A program made the translations under genes and the position numbers. 64,000 nt of DNA from Candidatus Gastranaerophilales bacterium (lineage in GTDB: Bacteria > Cyanobacteriota > Vampirovibrionia > Gastranaerophilales > Gastranaerophilaceae): NCBI GenBank assembly GCA_944322945.1, contig CALUQN010000003.1, positions 110,071-174,070 of the forward strand, written 5' to 3'. Every line of letters starts with the position of its first letter. Positions within the stretch are counted from its first letter, which is position 1. Below are positions 16,440-26,159 of this stretch, piece after piece. Below the pieces are notes generated by a model. The model did not search any database and was not told the DNA's origin. It saw nothing but the letters and a program-made list of their open reading frames with translations.

Positions 16440-17693
16440 TTATTTAGCTGAAAGCACAACCGCATTGGAAAGCGGAATGCCTCCGGTCACTTTCGGATTA
16501 TTAACAATTTTGCCCTTGACATACATAACGGTTGAACCGCCGCCGTCAAGGTTAATAGCATTTGTACATCCGATACTTTTCATAAAATTAGCCAATTCCG
16601 TGAGCGTCAGCCCGACAGAGGCTCCTTCTCTGCCGTCTACGGCAACAAGAATTAAACGATTGTCTGCAGTATAGCCGATTGCACTTCTTGGATTGCGTCC
16701 GGTTATTGAATGGAGTTTCTGAGCAGCGACATCTACGTAAACTTCACCGTTTTTTACCAGATACGGCCCGCCGCTTATTATATGTTTAACGCTCTTCCAC
16801 TCTGGCGAAGTCTTTACATTTAGCTTAATTTTTTCTCCCGCTTCAAGTATGCTTAACTTTGATTTTGGTCCGACCAGAACATAACCGTCTGCAGGAATGT
16901 TTAACGGTGAATAGCCCGTTGAAAGGATGCGTCCGTCACTCACTGATACTTGATAACCATATTTTGGTGATTTTGGGGCTGATGTTCCCCATTCCGGGGT
17001 ATACAAAAGAACATGCGTTGAGAGTGTTCTCTGCTGATTAATATTATCAACCTTTACGATATTACCGTTCGATTTAACCTTTGCGTCTAAACTAACCCTT
17101 GCAATATCAAAACCATCTTCAAATATTCCTAAAGCAACTCTGTCATACATTGGACCTGTCATTAGCTTGCCATCTACCATTAAAGTACCGATAGGGACAC
17201 CTGTCTGGGGTTTGAAGTAAGTTCCGTTTAATGCGACAATTGAAGAACTTTTTCCGGCAATGTTTTTAATAGTGCGCCTGCTGTTGAGTTTTTCCGATGC
17301 GAGCTCCGGTTTGATAACTAAATCCCCAAGTTTTAAATCAGCTTCTACAATGTTAATTCTGACCGGACGCCCGCTGAAGTATTTTGTAACTTTAATATGC
17401 TTTACCCCGCGCTCTACGTCATACACTGCTGCTTTAGGATACTTGTCCCGGACTGATTTGTTAAATTTCTCCTCTTTGAGCTCGGGCGATAATTCTTCCA
17501 TAATCTGCCGTCCGACACTCACGTTCATTTTTTGAACAGCGGCACTCGCAACTCTGACTTCGTCAGACATTGCGAGCACCCAAACTTGTGAACACGCCAG
17601 CAACCCTATTATCGAAAGATTAAACAAGCTTCCGACCAAGCCGGCAATTTCTTCTCCGTTAAGCCAAAACGGGCGTGATAAAGTAGTATCCAT
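16440..17693 (-). CDS. Membrane-anchored phosphodiester glycosidase (NAGPA/DUF2233) domain protein
   Basis: A 417-aa protein with one N-terminal membrane anchor (residues ~15-40) and a C-terminal phosphodiester glycosidase domain (~150-417). The domain signatures IVALNGTYF, SAIGYTADNRLILVAVDGR and AINLDGGGSTVMYV are clear, the last being the hallmark of the family. Homologues act on phosphodiester-linked sugars in exopolysaccharide or peptidoglycan-related polymers, so an envelope glycan role is likely. AGGTGG precedes the ATG. A consensus promoter lies ~110 bp upstream, leaving a ~105-nt leader. Confidence 0.87.
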   Translation of the reverse strand: MDTTLSRPFWLNGEEIAGLVGSLFNLSIIGLLACSQVWVLAMSDEVRVASAAVQKMNVSVGRQIMEELSPELKEEKFNKSVRDKYPKAAVYDVERGVKHIKVTKYFSGRPVRINIVEADLKLGDLVIKPELASEKLNSRRTIKNIAGKSSSIVALNGTYFKPQTGVPIGTLMVDGKLMTGPMYDRVALGIFEDGFDIARVSLDAKVKSNGNIVKVDNINQQRTLSTHVLLYTPEWGTSAPKSPKYGYQVSVSDGRILSTGYSPLNIPADGYVLVGPKSKLSILEAGEKIKLNVKTSPEWKSVKHIISGGPYLVKNGEVYVDVAAQKLHSITGRNPRSAIGYTADNRLILVAVDGREGASVGLTLTELANFMKSIGCTNAINLDGGGSTVMYVKGKIVNNPKVTGGIPLSNAVVLSAK

Positions 17694-17803
17694 GGTGCCA
17701 CCTCTGATGTTTTGTAGTACGCGGATACCTTTTTTATTTTAGAGTGGTGCGGGGAATAACACTCATCAGAAACCTAAATAACCATTAGGGTCTTCCTATA
17801 TAC

Positions 17804-17832
17804 ATTATACCATATTTTTAGAAAAATGTCAA
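17804..17832 (-). promoter_or_regulatory. Consensus promoter of the phosphodiester glycosidase gene
   Basis: On the minus strand TTGACA (17832-17827), a 17-bp spacer and TATAAT (17809-17804). A TTGTTACAA motif lies at 17848-17856, 16 bp upstream of the -35. Confidence 0.85.
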
Positions 17833-17873
17833 GTGGTTGTAATCCAATTGTTACAATACTTTACAGACTTTTA

Positions 17874-17894
17874 ATAGTGTAAAAGCAACACTAT
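17874..17894. repeat. Inverted repeat after the helicase gene
   Basis: ATAGTGT (17874-17880) and ACACTAT (17888-17894) form a perfect 7-bp hairpin, extendable with AT pairs. It lies just past the helicase stop. There is no U-tract, so it is not a classical terminator. Confidence 0.5.
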
Positions 17895-17912
17895 AAAAGG
17901 GGTTACAGGTTA

Positions 17913-20204
17913 TCAGTCCAAATCAACAGGTTCACGCAGAATTTTATCAATAGCTTCGCGAGCTGTGAATACAAGCCATTCAGGCACATTGTCTATCGTT
18001 GTAAATTGACGCAAAACATCCACTGTACGTTTAAAACTTCTGACAATATCACCTTCCCCGACATCGAGAGATTCTGCAATTGTTTCCCATTCTGCACCGT
18101 CAACCCAGAGCTCAATCAGAGAACTGTAGAAAGGATTTATATATAAAGGCGCTTCAACAGAATAACGTTTTTGGACTTTATCAATTTTTCTGCGAATATT
18201 TCTGATAAGGTTGAGCGACTTTCTGACCGGTTCAGACAGCGGCAAGCCATACATCATATCAGAGCGCTGCTCTTCTGTTGTCACAGCCGAAATAACCGCA
18301 GCAAGCTGTGCAGGAGAAAGGTTTTGTAAAGCATCAGAAAAAATTATCTGTGCCAAATAGAGCTCATTTTCAGAACGAATTTGAGAGGTAGTTTTTCCCC
18401 AGTCAGTCGGATAATCATCTTTTAAGAAGTCAAAATCAATCAGTACGCTTCTATGAGCAAGAAATTTATTCCAGAAAATGTCACGCTGGCGCTCCATTTC
18501 TTTTTCAAGCTTGTTCTGGCGGACATTGATTCTTGTAATAACCTCAACGTTTTTGGAGTGTTTTTTATAAAGCTTGCAGGTATCGCACCTAAAATTGTGC
18601 ATCTTGGCAAGGAGTTCTTTATTTTGCTGTCCGAATTGAATAACCTCTTCAGAAAGCGGTCTGTTTTTGTTTTTTTCCTGTTTCAGAATTTTTTTGTAAG
18701 TCTGGCGATTTTGAACATATATATTGCGAATCTTATCATATTCGTGCAAATCATTATCCGTCATTTTGAACGGACAGATAAATTCTCGTGATTTTATTTC
18801 AGCGTTATTCAGCTCGTATTGCTTTAAAAGCGGCTGGAGGCGGGAGCCTGATGAAAAATACCCGAAACTTTTCAGGATTAACTCTTTAGCCTCATCCAGA
18901 CTGAAACGTTGCAAAAGGTTAAGCACCATAGAATACCCCGGCGCAAAACGACTTTCCAGCGGATTTGCATCACTCAAGACAAGTTCAGCAACCTCTTCAG
19001 GAGTTTGGAACTGTGTTCCTACAATAACAACATATCCGACTTCATCCATTCCGCGACGACCAGCACGACCGGACATTTGAAGAAATTCGCTCGCTGTAAG
19101 CATTCTGTGCCCGCTGTCTGTACGCTTGCTTGTCGAACTGATAATAGTAGTACGTGCCGGCATATTTATACCTGCTGCAAGAGTTTCCGTTGCAAAAACA
19201 ACTTTTATCAAACCTTTTTGGAATAATTTTTCAACAAGATTTTTCCAGGCAGGAAGCAACCCCGCATGGTGAGATGCAACACCGCACATCAGATAATCAA
19301 GATGCTTGTTATTGTAAAGGTGCGGATATTCAGCAATATATTCATCAATAAATTGCTTTATCTGCGCCTGTTCTTCACGCGAAACTAAATCCAAAGAGGC
19401 ACATCTCTCCATCTGTTCATCACATTTTTTTCTTGAAAAGGTGAAATAAATCGCCGGAAGCATATCATTTTGAGCAAGATTTCTGACTACATCAACAACA
19501 GGAGATTTTGGAGACTTACGTTTTCCCCTGTGAAAATCACGCTTTTCCGGTTTGATTTTTTTATTTAATTGTCCGCTCGGAGTCAACAGCGGGAGCAATT
19601 TATTCGGCTGCGAGCTGTCAAAATAGAAAAACCGCAAGGGAACCGGTCTGAAATCTGTATCAACAAGTTCAGTTTTAGAGTGAACCGTATTAATCCAGTC
19701 AGTAAGTTCCTGCGCATTTGCAACCGTCGCAGAAAGCGCTATAATCTGAACATTTGTCGGACAGTAGATAATACTTTCCTCCCAAACAGTGCCGCGCTGC
19801 TCATCATTCATATAGTGAACTTCATCAAGAACTACATATCTGACATCTTTCATGTTGTCGGCAACCGCACCGAAATTAGTACCGTAGAGCATATTTCGGA
19901 AAACTTCCGTAGTCATAACAACAATTTGCGCATTGCGGTTTATTGATGTATCGCCTGTGAGGAGTCCGACTTTGTCAGAACCGTATTTTTCACCGAAATC
20001 GTAGTACTTTTGGTTTGATAAAGCCTTCAAAGGAGTAGTGTAAAATACCCGAAGTCCCTGTTCAAGCGCACGATGAATAGCATGCTGTGCAATAACAGTT
20101 TTGCCGGCACCGGTTGGAGCACATACAACGACACTTTCACCATTGTCTATGCAATTACAGGCATCTTTTTGAAATTCATCCAGCTCAAACGGAAACTCGA
20201 ACAT
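17913..20204 (-). CDS. Ski2-like DEAD/DEAH-box RNA helicase
   Basis: A 763-aa superfamily-2 helicase of the Ski2/Mtr4-like branch found in Cyanobacteria and plastids (ISE2-like). Motif I APTGAGKT is at 29-36, motif II DEVH at 127-130, then motif III SAT and motif VI QMSGRAGRRG. A long C-terminal part (~500-763) matches the DSHCT-like helical region, ending in a Glu/Asp-rich segment. It probably unwinds structured RNA during rRNA or mRNA processing. It follows serS by 9 bp in the same operon. Confidence 0.88.
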   Translation of the reverse strand: MFEFPFELDEFQKDACNCIDNGESVVVCAPTGAGKTVIAQHAIHRALEQGLRVFYTTPLKALSNQKYYDFGEKYGSDKVGLLTGDTSINRNAQIVVMTTEVFRNMLYGTNFGAVADNMKDVRYVVLDEVHYMNDEQRGTVWEESIIYCPTNVQIIALSATVANAQELTDWINTVHSKTELVDTDFRPVPLRFFYFDSSQPNKLLPLLTPSGQLNKKIKPEKRDFHRGKRKSPKSPVVDVVRNLAQNDMLPAIYFTFSRKKCDEQMERCASLDLVSREEQAQIKQFIDEYIAEYPHLYNNKHLDYLMCGVASHHAGLLPAWKNLVEKLFQKGLIKVVFATETLAAGINMPARTTIISSTSKRTDSGHRMLTASEFLQMSGRAGRRGMDEVGYVVIVGTQFQTPEEVAELVLSDANPLESRFAPGYSMVLNLLQRFSLDEAKELILKSFGYFSSGSRLQPLLKQYELNNAEIKSREFICPFKMTDNDLHEYDKIRNIYVQNRQTYKKILKQEKNKNRPLSEEVIQFGQQNKELLAKMHNFRCDTCKLYKKHSKNVEVITRINVRQNKLEKEMERQRDIFWNKFLAHRSVLIDFDFLKDDYPTDWGKTTSQIRSENELYLAQIIFSDALQNLSPAQLAAVISAVTTEEQRSDMMYGLPLSEPVRKSLNLIRNIRRKIDKVQKRYSVEAPLYINPFYSSLIELWVDGAEWETIAESLDVGEGDIVRSFKRTVDVLRQFTTIDNVPEWLVFTAREAIDKILREPVDLD

Positions 20205-20213
20205 CTTTCCCCT

Positions 20214-21479
20214 TTAAATTTTATCAAAACCGGTGTATTTTCTAAGAACCTCCGGAATAATAATAGTTCCGTCAGCCTGCTGGTAATTTTCAACAATAGC
20301 AGCAAAAGTTCTTCCGACAGCAAGCCCTGAACCGTTAATAGTATGAACAAACTGAACCTTACCGGTTTCTTTGTCACGGTAGCGGATATTTGCACGTCTT
20401 GCCTGATAATCACCATAATTAGAGCAGCTGGAAATTTCTTTATAAGTACCGTAAGACGGCATCCAAACTTCTAAATCCCAGCATTTGTTAGCAGAAAATC
20501 CGATATCTGCAGTACAAAGAGCTTCACGGCGATATGGAAGTTCTAGAAGCTGGAGCATTTTTTCGGCATCCTCAGTTAATTTTTCATGCTCATCCTTGCT
20601 TGATTGCGGAGTGCAGAGTTTTACGAGTTCAACCTTATTAAACTGGTGAACACGGATCAAACCGCGGGTATCTTTACCTGCAGAACCTGCCTCCCGGCGG
20701 AAACATGGAGTGTACGCAGTCATATACATCGGCAAATCATCCTCAGACAAAATTTCTCCAGCATAAATATTAGTTACAGGCACTTCAGCTGTCGGGATTA
20801 AATACAAATCTTCATCAACACATTTGTACATATCTTCCTTAAATTTCGGGAGCTGCCCTGTGCCGGTCATCGTTGCGGCATTAGCCATAAATGGCGGTAA
20901 AATTTCTTCATAACCTTGCTCGCCTGTATGGTAATCAAGGAAAAAGTTGATAATAGCACGTTCAAGCTTTGCACCTTTGCCGCGGTATAGAGTAAAACGG
21001 CTCTGTGAGAGCTTTACGCCGCGTTCAAAATCAACAAGATTTTTTTCTTCGCACAAATCCCAGTGAGCCTTAAATTCAAAATCGAATTTTCTCGGTTCAC
21101 CCCACTTGTAAACCTCTACGTTTTCATCTTCGGAAGCGCCGATTGGGGTTGTCTCATCCGGAATGTTCGGGATATGCAGAAGAATATCTCTCTGCTTTGT
21201 ATCTAATTCGGTTTGTTTTTCTTCCAATGCCTTGATTTCATCACCGATTTTTCTGACATCTTCCTGAATTGCATCGGTGTTTTCCCCTTTTTTCTTCAAT
21301 TCACCGATTTTTTGAGATTCAGATTTTCTTTTCGCACGCAACTCATCAGCCTGCGTTTGAATTTTACGGCGCTCTACGTCTATTTCAATAACCTCGTCTA
21401 TAGATAATTCAGGATTTCTGCGTTTTAAAAGTTCGTTTATCTTATCGGGATTTTCCCTAATCAGTCTGATATCAAGCAT
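20214..21479 (-). CDS. serS: Seryl-tRNA synthetase
   Basis: A 421-aa class II synthetase charging tRNA-Ser. The N-terminal ~110 residues form the antiparallel coiled-coil arm. The TGTGQLPKF segment, motif 2 [21 protein letters not shown] and motif 3 [10 protein letters not shown] are all present. I start it at the ATG at 21479 ([10 protein letters not shown]), which is the usual SerRS beginning and has AGAGG 6 bases upstream; an 11-codon longer frame exists but lacks support. The Ski2-like helicase follows 9 bp later. Confidence 0.96.
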   Translation of the reverse strand: MLDIRLIRENPDKINELLKRRNPELSIDEVIEIDVERRKIQTQADELRAKRKSESQKIGELKKKGENTDAIQEDVRKIGDEIKALEEKQTELDTKQRDILLHIPNIPDETTPIGASEDENVEVYKWGEPRKFDFEFKAHWDLCEEKNLVDFERGVKLSQSRFTLYRGKGAKLERAIINFFLDYHTGEQGYEEILPPFMANAATMTGTGQLPKFKEDMYKCVDEDLYLIPTAEVPVTNIYAGEILSEDDLPMYMTAYTPCFRREAGSAGKDTRGLIRVHQFNKVELVKLCTPQSSKDEHEKLTEDAEKMLQLLELPYRREALCTADIGFSANKCWDLEVWMPSYGTYKEISSCSNYGDYQARRANIRYRDKETGKVQFVHTINGSGLAVGRTFAAIVENYQQADGTIIIPEVLRKYTGFDKI

Positions 21480-21630
21480 CTGTAACCTCTTTCTTATACT
21501 TTCCTTTAGCAAACTAATTTTAATTCAAATACAAGTATTAATCAAGGATTAAATAGCCTAAAATAAATCTTTAGATTGATAGACTTTACACAAAAATCTT
21601 TTATAATGAAAATGAAGGGATAGAGTGTGT

Positions 21631-21939
21631 ATGTTTAAAAAATTAGCATTAAGACTCAGGAAAGAAAATAAAGCAGTAAATGAGAATGTATCATGCCCGA
21701 TAGAAACCGGCAGCAATGAATTTATGGATGGTCTCACAAAAAAAGCTGTAAGACTATACGAAAAAGAGTGCGACATAAAAAACTTCTCAAAACTTGTTCT
21801 TTCAAACCCTGAAAATACAAGCCATAATGATATGGTAGAGGAACTTTTTGAAGAAGGCGTTGCAGACCCGTTTATCGACGAAAAACTCTCAATGCTTGCT
21901 GACAACAAAAAATTTCTGAATGATTTAGGGCTGTTGTAA
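21631..21939 (+). CDS. Small hypothetical protein
   Basis: A 102-aa soluble, charged and helical protein that I do not recognise. The ATG at 21631 follows GGGATAGAGTGTGT, the same upstream context as the CHASE2 cyclase gene, rather than the GTG two codons earlier. Its 3' end overlaps the convergent isocitrate dehydrogenase-like gene by 15 bp. No motif suggests a function. Confidence 0.65.
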   Translation: MFKKLALRLRKENKAVNENVSCPIETGSNEFMDGLTKKAVRLYEKECDIKNFSKLVLSNPENTSHNDMVEELFEEGVADPFIDEKLSMLADNKKFLNDLGLL

Positions 21940-22926
21940 ATTTAAGATTACCGCGTCTCTGAACTCTGTTGTGCTTGCGCTGCCGCCCAAATCCGCAGTA
22001 CAAATTCCTGCTGAAAGCGTTCTAAACAGCGCCTTTTCTATTTTTTCAGCATATTCAAACTCTTTCATATATCTAAGCATCTCTACTGCAGACAACAAAA
22101 GTGCTGTCGGATTAGCCTTATTTTGTCCTTTAATATCAGGCGCTGAACCGTGCACCGGCTCAAATACAGCACAATCAAGCCCGATATTTGCGCCCTGCGC
22201 AACGCCAAGCCCACCAATCAGTCCTGCACAAAGGTCTGAGACAATATCACCGTATAAATTCGGCAGAACTAATACATCAAACTGTTCAGGCTTTTGCACT
22301 AACTGCATACATAAGTTATCAACAAGAATTTCGCGGGTATTAATTTTCGGATAATCTTGTGCCACACGTCTGAAACAATCGAGAAACAAACCATCTGAAA
22401 GCTTCATAATATTTGCTTTAGTCACAACGCAAACTTCACGCCGCTTATTATTAACAGCATAATCGAACGCAAATTTACAAATTCTCTCGGAAGCTTTGCG
22501 GGTAATTATCTTAATACTTTCAGCAGTATCAGCATCCACCTGCCGTTCAATCCCGGCATACAAATCCTCGGTATTTTCGCGTATAACAACTATGTCTACA
22601 TTATCAAAACGAGTTTTCACATTTGGCAAATTTTTGCAGGGGCGCAAATTAGCATACAAATCCAACTCTTTTCTTAACTGTACATTAACAGAGCGGAAAC
22701 CTTTGCCGATAGGAGTGGTAACAGGGGCTTTCAGCGCAATTTTATTTTTCTTAACCGAATTAAGAACTCTTTCAGGAAGCGGCACACCTTCTTGTGAAAT
22801 AACATCTTCACCAGCTGTTTGCACATCCCAGTGGATTTTCAGCCCGCTAGCTTCAATGATTTTTACGACCGCGTCAGAAATCTCAGGTCCTATTCCGTCT
22901 CCGTTAATCAAAGTTACAGTGCGCAT
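21925..22926 (-). CDS. Isocitrate/isopropylmalate dehydrogenase family protein, probably NAD-isocitrate dehydrogenase
   Basis: A 333-aa decarboxylating dehydrogenase. The start NGDGIGPEI, the substrate loop with [19 protein letters not shown] (residues ~78-96, isocitrate dehydrogenase-like), the [10 protein letters not shown] motif and the C-terminal [19 protein letters not shown] plus [13 protein letters not shown] are all present. The Ser-Val-Asn-x-x-Arg pattern favours isocitrate over isopropylmalate. AGGAGG stands 7 bases before the ATG. It probably supplies 2-oxoglutarate in an otherwise incomplete TCA pathway (inference). Confidence 0.88.
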   Translation of the reverse strand: MRTVTLINGDGIGPEISDAVVKIIEASGLKIHWDVQTAGEDVISQEGVPLPERVLNSVKKNKIALKAPVTTPIGKGFRSVNVQLRKELDLYANLRPCKNLPNVKTRFDNVDIVVIRENTEDLYAGIERQVDADTAESIKIITRKASERICKFAFDYAVNNKRREVCVVTKANIMKLSDGLFLDCFRRVAQDYPKINTREILVDNLCMQLVQKPEQFDVLVLPNLYGDIVSDLCAGLIGGLGVAQGANIGLDCAVFEPVHGSAPDIKGQNKANPTALLLSAVEMLRYMKEFEYAEKIEKALFRTLSAGICTADLGGSASTTEFRDAVILNLQQP

Positions 22927-23033
22927 AAATACCTCCTAAAAGCTCTTTACTTCTAAACTATACACCTCCTGCGGCTGTTTGTAAAGCAATAAAAATATTA
23001 AGAAATATTAACATGAAACATAGGAAAGGCAAT

Positions 23034-23061
23034 TTGTGCTTCAAAAAAAACTTTATATAAA
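23034..23061 (+). promoter_or_regulatory. Promoter of the first glycine-zipper gene
   Basis: TTGTGC (23034-23039), 16-bp spacer, TATAAA (23056-23061); AGGTAGG Shine-Dalgarno follows before the ATG at 23092. Confidence 0.5.
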
Positions 23062-23091
23062 CAGGTAAGGTAAAAAAGGTAGGTTAAAAGT

Positions 23092-23991
23092 ATGAGTGTA
23101 GGTTCAATAGGTTGGAAAGCACTTTATAATGCAGCAAAAGGTTACGGACAACGCGCCTGGAAATTGTATCCCGGGTTTGTAACAGGTACTGCAAACGATG
23201 TTATGGCTGCAGCAATGAAAAGCCGCATCAAAAATCGTGCAGCAACAGGTGAAAAATGGTTTAAAGCAGTAAGAGGCGGTTTTAAAGACGGCATATTAGC
23301 CGCTGAAAAGTACAATAATAAAGTTATAGCAAAAAATGGCGGCAATGCATGGAAATCACTAAAACACAACATTACCACAATACCGTCACAAATAGCAAAG
23401 GGATGGCGTGTTGGCGGTGCCAGAGCAGCAAGTCTGGGGAAAAGTAAAATTTGGGGAAGTATGAAAGGTGCTATGAAAGGTATAGGCACGAGAATGCCGT
23501 TAATAGGTACACTGCTGTTGGCAGTTACTTCACTTCCTGATATATTCAAAGCAACTGCAAACGAAGGTATAGCATCAGGTGCAGCAGAAGTTGTAAAAGT
23601 CGGCGCAAGAGTCGGCGGCGGCACATTAGGCGCCGCAATAGGAACAGCATTACTCGGTCCAATCGGCGGTATCGCAGGTTATGCAATAGGTGACTGGCTG
23701 ACAGCTAAAGTAGTCGGCAAAAGCTACTCCGAACGTAAATACGAGCAGGAACAAAAAATGGCTGAAGAAGTAGAAAAACGTGCAGAAGAAAAAGCACAGG
23801 AAGCAATCCAAACAGCCGGTTATCAACAAGTACCATTCACAGGCGGATATAATCCGTTTATGATGATGGAAATGCAGCAATTAATGGGTAATGGCGGCAA
23901 CATATTTGAACAGGATATCTACGGGAACCCGTTCTCATATACAGAACCGCAAGAGTCAGGGCAGCCTGAAAATGAAAAAGACAAAAAATAA
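23092..23991 (+). CDS. Glycine-zipper membrane-active hypothetical protein
   Basis: A 299-aa basic protein of unknown function. The N-terminal ~140 residues are rich in Lys, Trp and Ala. Two hydrophobic stretches follow (MPLIGTLLLAVTSLPDIF near 142-160 and a glycine zipper GGTLGAAIGTALLGPIGGIA near 178-200), then a charged helix (~210-245) and a Met/Asn/Gly-rich tail. Glycine zippers pack membrane helices and occur in pore-forming and oligomerising proteins. The following gene (24133-25773) has the same plan, so they are probably paralogues. It has its own promoter and terminator. Confidence 0.75.
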   Translation: MSVGSIGWKALYNAAKGYGQRAWKLYPGFVTGTANDVMAAAMKSRIKNRAATGEKWFKAVRGGFKDGILAAEKYNNKVIAKNGGNAWKSLKHNITTIPSQIAKGWRVGGARAASLGKSKIWGSMKGAMKGIGTRMPLIGTLLLAVTSLPDIFKATANEGIASGAAEVVKVGARVGGGTLGAAIGTALLGPIGGIAGYAIGDWLTAKVVGKSYSERKYEQEQKMAEEVEKRAEEKAQEAIQTAGYQQVPFTGGYNPFMMMEMQQLMGNGGNIFEQDIYGNPFSYTEPQESGQPENEKDKK

Positions 23992-24019
23992 ATATACATC
24001 CAATCAATTACCCCAATCC

Positions 24020-24050
24020 ACGGCAAGTCTTGAAAAAGGTTTGCCGTTTT
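24020..24050 (+). terminator. Rho-independent terminator
   Basis: ACGGCAAGTC pairs with GGTTTGCCGT (imperfect centre) followed by TTTTAATTTTT. Confidence 0.85.
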
Positions 24051-24075
24051 AATTTTTGTGAGTAAAAAAGCAATT

Positions 24076-24103
24076 TTTACAGACAAAAATACTTTAATAT
24101 AGT
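24076..24103 (+). promoter_or_regulatory. Promoter of the second glycine-zipper gene
   Basis: TTTACA (24076-24081), 16-bp spacer and TATAGT (24098-24103), 29 bp before the ATG. Confidence 0.6.
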
Positions 24104-24132
24104 ATAAGGGGAAATTAATTCACGGGGAAATA

Positions 24133-25773
24133 ATGTCAGGAAAAGTAACTGGAATAAAACCGCAATATAACAAGCAAAATGTCGAAAAATTGGTTAAATA
24201 CACCAACGGCACAGAGTTAAATCCTGTAGAAATCGGGCCGACAGACGGGCTTGGATTTATGGCGAGCGCGGAACTCGGACTTAAAGGCATGCAATGGTGG
24301 AAAAGCAGCAAAGGACAAAGATTAAAATCTATTAAACAAAATGTTACACCGGATTTAACCAGAACAAAAGACTTTGTCACTGAATTTAAGAAAACTCCCG
24401 GAAGCACATTTATGAACGGTTACAGACAACAGCAGATCAGCAGCATGCTGAAAAGCACCCCAAAACCTCCAGTTATCCCTCAAGGGGCAGCTGTAACAAC
24501 CAAAATGCAAAATGCACAGATTATTGCAGACAAATACAAAGACGTAAGAAGACTGCTTGAAGAAGCACAAACGCTAAAGGGCGACGCTCTCAAAGTTGCA
24601 ACAAAAAACATAGAAATTGCACAGGCACAGGCTCAATATGAAGCACATCTTGCCAAAATAACAGGCGAAATAAAACCAAAGACTGCTTTGGGCAAAGCAA
24701 AAAGATTTGTTGCAAAGAAAACAGGCGCATCAGCTCTCAAGAGCAAATATCTGAAAGCTCATATAACTTCTCCAAAATTAAGAACACTTTCAAAAGGTAT
24801 GAAAGGCGGTAATGCACTTTTTGCCGTAGTTTCAGCAGGTGTTGCAGGACTGGAAGTCTATAATACCTACCAGGCACTCGGTACAAAAAGCGGCAACAAA
24901 CAGCTTGTAAAAAGTACAATAAATACTGCCGCGGATGTGGGTGGATGGATTTTAGGTGCAAAAGCCGGTGCAGTGGCAGGAGCTGCAATCGGTTCACTTA
25001 TTCCTGTTCCGGTAGTCGGCACAGTTGTCGGCGCAATAGTCGGTGTGGGCTGCGGGCTTTTAGGCAGCTGGCTTGCCGGAAAAGCCGCAAGAGCAGTCAC
25101 AGGACCTTCTGAATTTGAACTTGCTGAAAAAAAACAGGCCGAAATTGCAATGAATAATCCGGAAGTCATGGGCAGCCTTCTCGTGAAGGCAACAGCACGC
25201 TGCTCAGAAGAAGTTAACGCTAACGCTGTAACCGAAGATACGCAAGCAATAGCAGAAATTTACGATGATGTTTACGGCACATACGCAAAACAAAATCAAG
25301 AACTTCTCGCAGAAGCGGCAGGACAAGCGCAAACCCAAGTACCAGAAGAAGATAATAGCAATACAACCGAAGAGCAAGACATTGAGGGACAAACAACAAC
25401 TTCTCCGGAAGAAACGCAAGAAGAACCTTCCGAAAGCGAAACCCAAACTGAACCAAATCCGACCCTAATGGCTGACGCCGGCACTAAAACTAACGATAAA
25501 GAAAAAACTGATGATAAAAAAGACGAGAATGATGAAAAATCTTCCACAGAACCTAAAGTAAAAAATAAAGAACTGAATAACATTCTTGCAGAACTGAGCA
25601 CACTTATCGGATATAATCCGTCAGCCGGCTCTGCAGCCTATACCCCCGGCTATTATCCAATAATGCCGATGACATCATTCAGTTCAGGATTTTCTTCAAT
25701 GTACTCAGGCATGAACTTCAACCCGATGATGAACAATTTTAACTTATTTCCTCAATTTGGATTTATGGCATAA
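24133..25773 (+). CDS. Glycine-zipper hypothetical protein with acidic linker
   Basis: A 546-aa protein with the same plan as the preceding gene. A basic N-terminal half (~1-230) leads to a hydrophobic glycine-zipper region (~270-320, AKAGAVAGAAIGSLIPVPVV), a helical segment, a low-complexity acidic linker rich in Glu, Thr, Gln and Asp (~390-475), and a Met/Phe/Asn-rich tail ending FNLFPQFGFMA. No signal peptide is present. A long Lys-rich amphipathic front followed by a zipper hairpin could suit a membrane-inserting or effector protein, but no homologous activity is known to me. Confidence 0.75.
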   Translation: MSGKVTGIKPQYNKQNVEKLVKYTNGTELNPVEIGPTDGLGFMASAELGLKGMQWWKSSKGQRLKSIKQNVTPDLTRTKDFVTEFKKTPGSTFMNGYRQQQISSMLKSTPKPPVIPQGAAVTTKMQNAQIIADKYKDVRRLLEEAQTLKGDALKVATKNIEIAQAQAQYEAHLAKITGEIKPKTALGKAKRFVAKKTGASALKSKYLKAHITSPKLRTLSKGMKGGNALFAVVSAGVAGLEVYNTYQALGTKSGNKQLVKSTINTAADVGGWILGAKAGAVAGAAIGSLIPVPVVGTVVGAIVGVGCGLLGSWLAGKAARAVTGPSEFELAEKKQAEIAMNNPEVMGSLLVKATARCSEEVNANAVTEDTQAIAEIYDDVYGTYAKQNQELLAEAAGQAQTQVPEEDNSNTTEEQDIEGQTTTSPEETQEEPSESETQTEPNPTLMADAGTKTNDKEKTDDKKDENDEKSSTEPKVKNKELNNILAELSTLIGYNPSAGSAAYTPGYYPIMPMTSFSSGFSSMYSGMNFNPMMNNFNLFPQFGFMA

Positions 25774-25778
25774 TTTAA

Positions 25779-25807
25779 AAAAGGTCTGATATAAAATCAG
25801 ACCTTTT
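25779..25807. terminator. Bidirectional rho-independent terminator
   Basis: A perfect 12-bp stem, AAAAGGTCTGAT (25779-25790) with ATCAGACCTTTT (25796-25807). It has T-rich flanks on both strands and serves both the upstream gene and the convergent small ORF. Confidence 0.9.
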
Positions 25808-25809
25808 CT

Positions 25810-25983
25810 TTAAAATTTCGGGAGATTGAAGTCCCTTTCCGCGATGGATGCTGTGCACTCCAAAATATCATCAAGAAATTTCGAAATTGCTCTTTCCATT
25901 GAAATCACTTCTTCTTTTAGTGCTTGAAAACTTTCGTCTTTCACTTCACGCAGGGCACTGTCAAATAGTTTGTCATGATACAT
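25810..25983 (-). CDS. Small hypothetical protein (57 aa)
   Basis: A short ORF starting MYHDKLFDSALREV and ending DFNLPKF, with AGGAG 10 bases before its ATG and a shared terminator directly after its stop. It is acidic, helical and soluble, with one Cys, and has no recognisable motif. The Shine-Dalgarno, terminator and clean intergenic placement support it as a real gene; it is below the usual length cut-off of ORF callers. Confidence 0.6.
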   Translation of the reverse strand: MYHDKLFDSALREVKDESFQALKEEVISMERAISKFLDDILECTASIAERDFNLPKF

Positions 25984-26159
25984 AACTTACATACTCCTAT
26001 TATTATTTACATATTAAATATCGGCTTTTCTGAATAAAAACTTTAAATATTTAAACAATATTGTTACAAAATTTATTATTTGCGAGAATTTTTTTTTCTT
26101 TTAAAGTAAAATTATAGAATGATGCGTCATAATTAACGCAGGAAGGTGACTTATATAAT

